A stretch of DNA of 64,000 bases from the NCBI GenBank assembly GCA_019925095.2, contig CM034398.1, forward strand, positions 8,075,001-8,139,000, written 5' to 3'. The position numbers were made by a program, and so were the translations under genes. This DNA is from Dendrolimus kikuchii. Its lineage: Eukaryota > Arthropoda > Insecta > Lepidoptera > Lasiocampidae. Each line of letters starts with the position of its first letter. Position 1 is the stretch's first letter. Shown here piece by piece: positions 35,701 through 41,700 of the stretch. A model generated the notes under the pieces. The model was not told the DNA's origin. It worked only from the letters and a program-made list of their open reading frames with translations, and made no database searches.

Positions 35701-38700
35701 TAACTATCCAGGTCTTTCTGCTCTAGAATTTGCTACCCGTTGCTGTCAGGCATGCAAAATTTCTAAGAACATTAAAAAAACATGACTATAATTCAAAACT
35801 TGAAATATGATCTTATGTGATAATTTATAATGATTTGTTGCATTGTATATATAATGTTGATGGAAAACATAACATATTTTTATATGAACACCATATAAAA
35901 TGATATATCTATTACTATAATAAATCTGAAATGGTTCGAGTTTGTACAATACGTTTAAAAATGTGAAAAATATCAGGGAGGCTAATTTAGACCAGCCGAT
36001 TCCGAAAATAAAAATATTAAAAATTTTATTTCATAAAATTTGCTATCGATCAGTGAAAAAATTGGATTGCATCAACAGGGTCGAAACCAACGAGTTGTTA
36101 GCCATTAGAATATTGGGTCTGCGTGGAGAACCGGTCGCTGGGAGTCACACACCCTCGATGCAGGTCTTATGGCTGCATTTCGTCCCTTCTCCCGAAGGGC
36201 CTGAGGATGGTGCCCAAAGAGCACCCTGCGTTATCCAAAAAAGGGGGTCGCAGAAATAGACCGTCGCAACTCTCACTCATTCACGAAATATGACTAGTAG
36301 TAGGCTAACCGTTTGACGTCGGTATTTTTTTTTTATTGTAGGAGTTCAGTAGACAGGCAGACGGCTCACTTAATGGAAAGGGGTTAACATCGCCTATGGA
36401 CATTTGCAACACCAAAGGTGCTACAAATGCGCTGCTGCTCTCTTAAGGGAGACTGGAACCTGGTTACTAATGCCGGAACACAACTTAAGGTTGTTATAGC
36501 GACATACTTGAGACCAAGGGTGGTAGCCATCCAATCGGGCAAATTTCCTATCACCTGGCTGTATGTTGTTTTGTCGCCTCTTACGACAGGCCACCCGGCC
36601 GCAAGAAATTGTATTCTTTCTCCGTTCCTGCACGGATAAAGTTATTTATCCGTTACGATATTCTGTAAAAGCGTGGTATCATACACCTATCGAGCTGGCC
36701 CTAAAAGCTATAATTAAGACAATGATTCCAGCAGGGCTCTAGATGTCGAAGGCGGATCCGAGAATTTCACACAATTGTAATCTTAGATAAGATTTTATTT
36801 ATCACGATGTCAACTTTCACGGTTAAAATATCACTTTGAAATTTTAATATAATTCGAATTAAGTCTGGGACACGAAGTGGGGGTTCCAAGCCAAGATTTG
36901 ATTTTTTGCATAAAATGAGAGTGCATTAACATTATTTTAACTAGTCTGAATTGATAATAACTGTTAATAGCCGTGTTAAAAATAAGATAAGCATCTGTGA
37001 CAAAATAAAGCGATCACCTCACTTCTGTTATGTCTAGATCTGCTTGATGGTCGTGGAACTTTGGTATCATGGGCGTACTCCAGTACACCGATACACCTGC
37101 AGTAACAGCTGCCAGAGAAACTGCAAAAGTAAGTACATAATAACAGTGTTAATAACAAAGTTAATAACAATATTACTAACAGTGTTAATATCAGTGTTAT
37201 ATAATATTACACAAATTATAATTCCGACCGATAGCTTTCGTTTCCGCAGATAAGACGGATCGGTTTCCGACATGCAAATAACCTATATTGAACTTTATTC
37301 GGCAGCGCAAAAGTCAGTGTTGTTTGCTATACATTCTTAGCTCTGTACAGTTTACACGATTCGTACGCTATCGCGTGTAATAAAATTGATTTACAGCGCA
37401 AGTACATCAGGAGAAATTATTAATCATAAAATGCTGTACCCCTTAAGCAGCTACCTAAATTAAAGGAATTCGGTATCTAGCGTGAGCTTTCCCATTGGGG
37501 TAGACAGAGCCGATAGATCTCCACCTGCTAATAACCTGACACACTTTTCACTTCATCAATCTTTTCTTACATACACATATTTAAAGTGTTTTTACCTAGT
37601 GCCCAATTCGGCTATTCTAATATCTTGGCTTTCGGAAATATTCAAAGTACGATTCCATTGCGATATTGACAAAAATTTGTATTCTACTAAATACACAAAA
37701 TTTTCTCGATATCGTCGTGGCGGAATAATAGTAGAAAAAAAAATATTAGTATTACTAGAAATGGCATTATTCGATATGAATATTGAAAAGCTACCGAAAA
37801 GTTAAATATTTATAAGCGACAGCGATCTTAACAATAAAATTACGAATGTTTCACTGTTTATTATTATAGAATTAATACTTATATACGAGGGTGAAACAAA
37901 GTTCTTAGAAGTGCATATACACTCCTTTGCAAAAAATACGGACACCTTACTTTTTGACTTTTCTATGGATAATATTAATATTTTTAGTATTTCATTAGCT
38001 TAGATTACTAGAAATTTCTTATAGTTCAATGAGAATATAGTTTTTAACACTTAAATCCTGGAATCGGTGTTTTAGTCAATGTAAACATAAAGCCGTGTTA
38101 AAATGAACATTCTTATGCGTATAATGAAATTAAGACTACGAGTATTTTATGATATTTTAATAAAAAAAGATATTAAAAAATAAAAATTAATAACGAGTAT
38201 GACCTCCCCTTGCAGCGATTACGGCATGTAATATGGTCTTTGCATACTTTCCACCAGGCTTTTGATGGTGTCCTGTGAAATGATTTCTCACTCAGCCGAG
38301 ATCAAACGTTTAAGCTCCCTGATGTTTTGTGGAGGTGGTTGGATAGTTCGTACTCGTCTCTTTAAGGGATCCTGAGACATCCTCAACGGGGTTAAGGTCG
38401 GGGCTCCGCGCTGACCAATATAAACGACGAATACCGACCTCTTGCATATAAGCGTCTACGTCGCCAGAACGGCGGGCCCGAGCATTATTGACCATGTAAA
38501 TGGAATCTTCACCGATTACAGTCAGTGCGTGTTGTGCATGTTGACAGAGGATTTCTGTTATGTACCTTTGCGCATTTAGTGAGCCCTTTTCAATGAATAC
38601 TATCTCGGTACGATAGCCGGAAGTTACGCCCGCCCAAAACATAACGGACCCTCACCATAAGGAATGATTTCTGCAAAATACACGTCGGCATAGCGTTCCC

Positions 38701-41700
38701 CTGGTCTTCGTAACATTCGCCGACGTTGGTCCTCACCACGCAGACAAATTCGAGCCTCATCAGAGAAGAGTACGCCAGTGTCCAAGATAAGCAATTTCTA
38801 GCGAACCTCAATCGAGCAATCCGGCTCACGGAGTAACTTGGGGTCCCGCGCTGGTCGTCGACTGCGTATATCAGCCGCTAAAAGCCTCCTCCTCACAATC
38901 CATAGGCTAACTTGTGCTCGTCATACCTCTTCAAGGATTTTTTCAGATCTATGTAAGTGCATTTGCGGTTCCTGAGCGCCTGAGGCACTAAAAAGCGGTC
39001 ATCTCATGGTTGCGTGCAACGTTTTCTCCCAGAACCTTGCCTTCTCTGAACGGAACCTGTCTCTTGGTATCGAGTTCAGGTTCTCTGGACGGTTGAACGA
39101 CTCATGTTTAACCGCTGTGAGACGTAATATTGGCTACACCCCTTTCCCGGCAACGCTATAATTTTACTAACTCTTATTGCTTTGTTTGAAATTACAATAG
39201 ACAAAAAGATATCTGTTTTAAGTCACAATAAGGCAGTATTATGCGACAAACATAAATTATTCTACTAAAAATAACGAGAAGTTAGTTTTAGTTCCCTGAT
39301 AACCTTTTAACCGCAATCCCGCGAAAAGAAAGTATAAAGTCACAAACTGAGAAAGAATTATTATTTTTAAAAACAAAGGTTTCGAATTTGGAATTAACTT
39401 CTTTTCATAGTCAGACTCTTAATTGAGTGCCAGTAACATAGTTTGGCTATTAAAACCTCTTTAGAACCAATTTTTTGCCAACAATGTAGAAAAATCAAAA
39501 CTGCCCTTTTTTGCAAAGGAATTTATTTATATAAAACCTTTTTGGGAGAAGTTCGATATTCAAATTAAAGAGAGTCAATCACAGAATATTTATGCCAACT
39601 ATCACTTGTTAGTTCGATCGCACGTAATAAATTATTTCGTGCAACGCGGTGCTAAAAACGCAAAATTATTCATAAAAGTGAGTTACGTGCTGTGGTAAAA
39701 CATATCACCTTGAAAAAATTGTCTACGACAGAAATGTTTTTCGGACATTCAGCAGACATTAGGGAATGATGCTGTACCCTATTCAGGGTTGGGCAGTATT
39801 TGAAATACTTGTAATTGAAATACGTAATTGAAATACAAATACGTATTTTGTATTTGTATTTCAATTACTTCTTAAAAATGTAATTTGTAATTAATATTTC
39901 AAATACCTGACGCTGAGGTATTTTGTAATTAGTATTTCAAATACTTATGGTTGCAAAATACATTTCACAAAATACATTTAGCTACCTTATTAATGGGTGT
40001 GTTCTTCAGAAAATAGCGCTCGATAGCTTTCATAAGCAAAATGGTGACCGCTAAATATTAGGTACATTCTGCAGTACTGGCCATTTAAAATAAATATTTT
40101 TGTTTGGCTAAGATATATAATTTCAAATTAATTTTACTTTGAAAACACGAAATTCTTTTTTAAAAATTAGTCATTTATTTATTGATAAGTGTTATGTTTT
40201 CTTCGCATTTGAATCTTTTTCGTCATCATGGATAGTTAAAAATTCGAGTACATATGGAATAAGAGTACCGTCGTGGCAGCAACGCGGCAAGAGCGACAAG
40301 CAACATCAACGACCTTTATGAGCGAACACTACAATGAACGCACCACTTCTTATTGGTTTGCCCGCTTTCATTCTGGAAATTTCGACCTTTTTTTGGAGTA
40401 CAGCAGACAGGCTGACGGCCCACCTGATGGAAAGCAGTTACTGTCGCTTATGGACATTTGCAACACCAGAAATTTCACCAACCCGCTGCCAGCCTCGTAG
40501 AAATTTTATGACACCATTTTTGAAAAAGGTTTTACAGAACCGTTGCGTACATGAGCGAAGCGGCTTAAGGAAGTGGGGGTGAAATCCCAACACATGGCGA
40601 GTGGTTTGATGGTAGAAAGAGGACGAATACACCATTCTATACAGTTCTTCCTAATACTCCCCATTATACAGTCAGTAGAATACGTAGAGAGAAGCGAAGT
40701 CTCTCATAAGGCCAAGCCTATCTAGACCATCTGTGAGTGTGGAATCGTCAACAACGTGAATGGCTCGACGTTGAATACAGTCTAGGTGATCGAGTTGGTA
40801 GCCAGGTGCTCCAGCCCAAAAGTGTGAGCAGTACTCCATATGCGGGCTCACCTGGGTTTTACAAAGCACAAAGCGTTGCCGCGGTGTGAAATACTGCTTG
40901 GACCCGTTTAATATTCCCAGCTTCTTAGAGGTGAGTTTTGCCTTGCCTTCAAGATGGCCCTTGAACATCGTTCGCGATGTCAACACTGAGGATCCCAATA
41001 CTCTTGGTGGTGGTAAGGGGAGTTCCTTGGAACTGAAGCGATTGCTCGAATGGAGTTTTTTTGGCAGAGAATACGTAGACCTATGTCTTCTTGGGGTTGA
41101 AATGGACAAGGTTTTGTCTCCCCCATTCAGAGACTCACTCTAAGGAATACTCTACTTCAGATACAAATCTAACCCAACTTTCCTCCATAAATGATCGAGG
41201 GAAGTTTGCACGACCAGAGTACTGCGCATCGCCTGTGCTATCATCCGCATTGGAATGAATGTTGCGAATAGACAACATATCATTGATATGTAAGAAGAAC
41301 AACGTTGGCGATAGCACACAACCCTGGGGCACACCAGCGTTGATGGGCTTGAAACTTGAGCAACAACCGTCGACAACGACTTGAATGCTGCGCTCATCAA
41401 AAAAGCTGGATATCCAGGTGCAAGGCCCTTCGGGTATCCCAAACGATGGCCGCTCCGATAGAAGAGCCCTGTGCCAGACCCGGTCGAAGGCCTTAGCAAT
41501 ATCTAGAATTCTAGACTAACTGCCAGTGCTTCCCCTTTGCTCTCAATGGCTTCAGCCCAACGGTGGGTTAGGTAAACCAAGAGATCCCGAACTGAGCGAC
41601 CGTGGCGGAAGCCGTATTGCCGATCGTTTAGCAGCTGGGAATCTTCGAGGTAACACAAGAGCTGCGTGTTGATAATACGCTCCATCACCATTGAGAGCAA

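Noticed and set aside
36976..37273. Three overlapping small frames around 37.0-37.3 kb
   Set aside because: They overlap gene A exon 2 in other frames and have no domain of their own.
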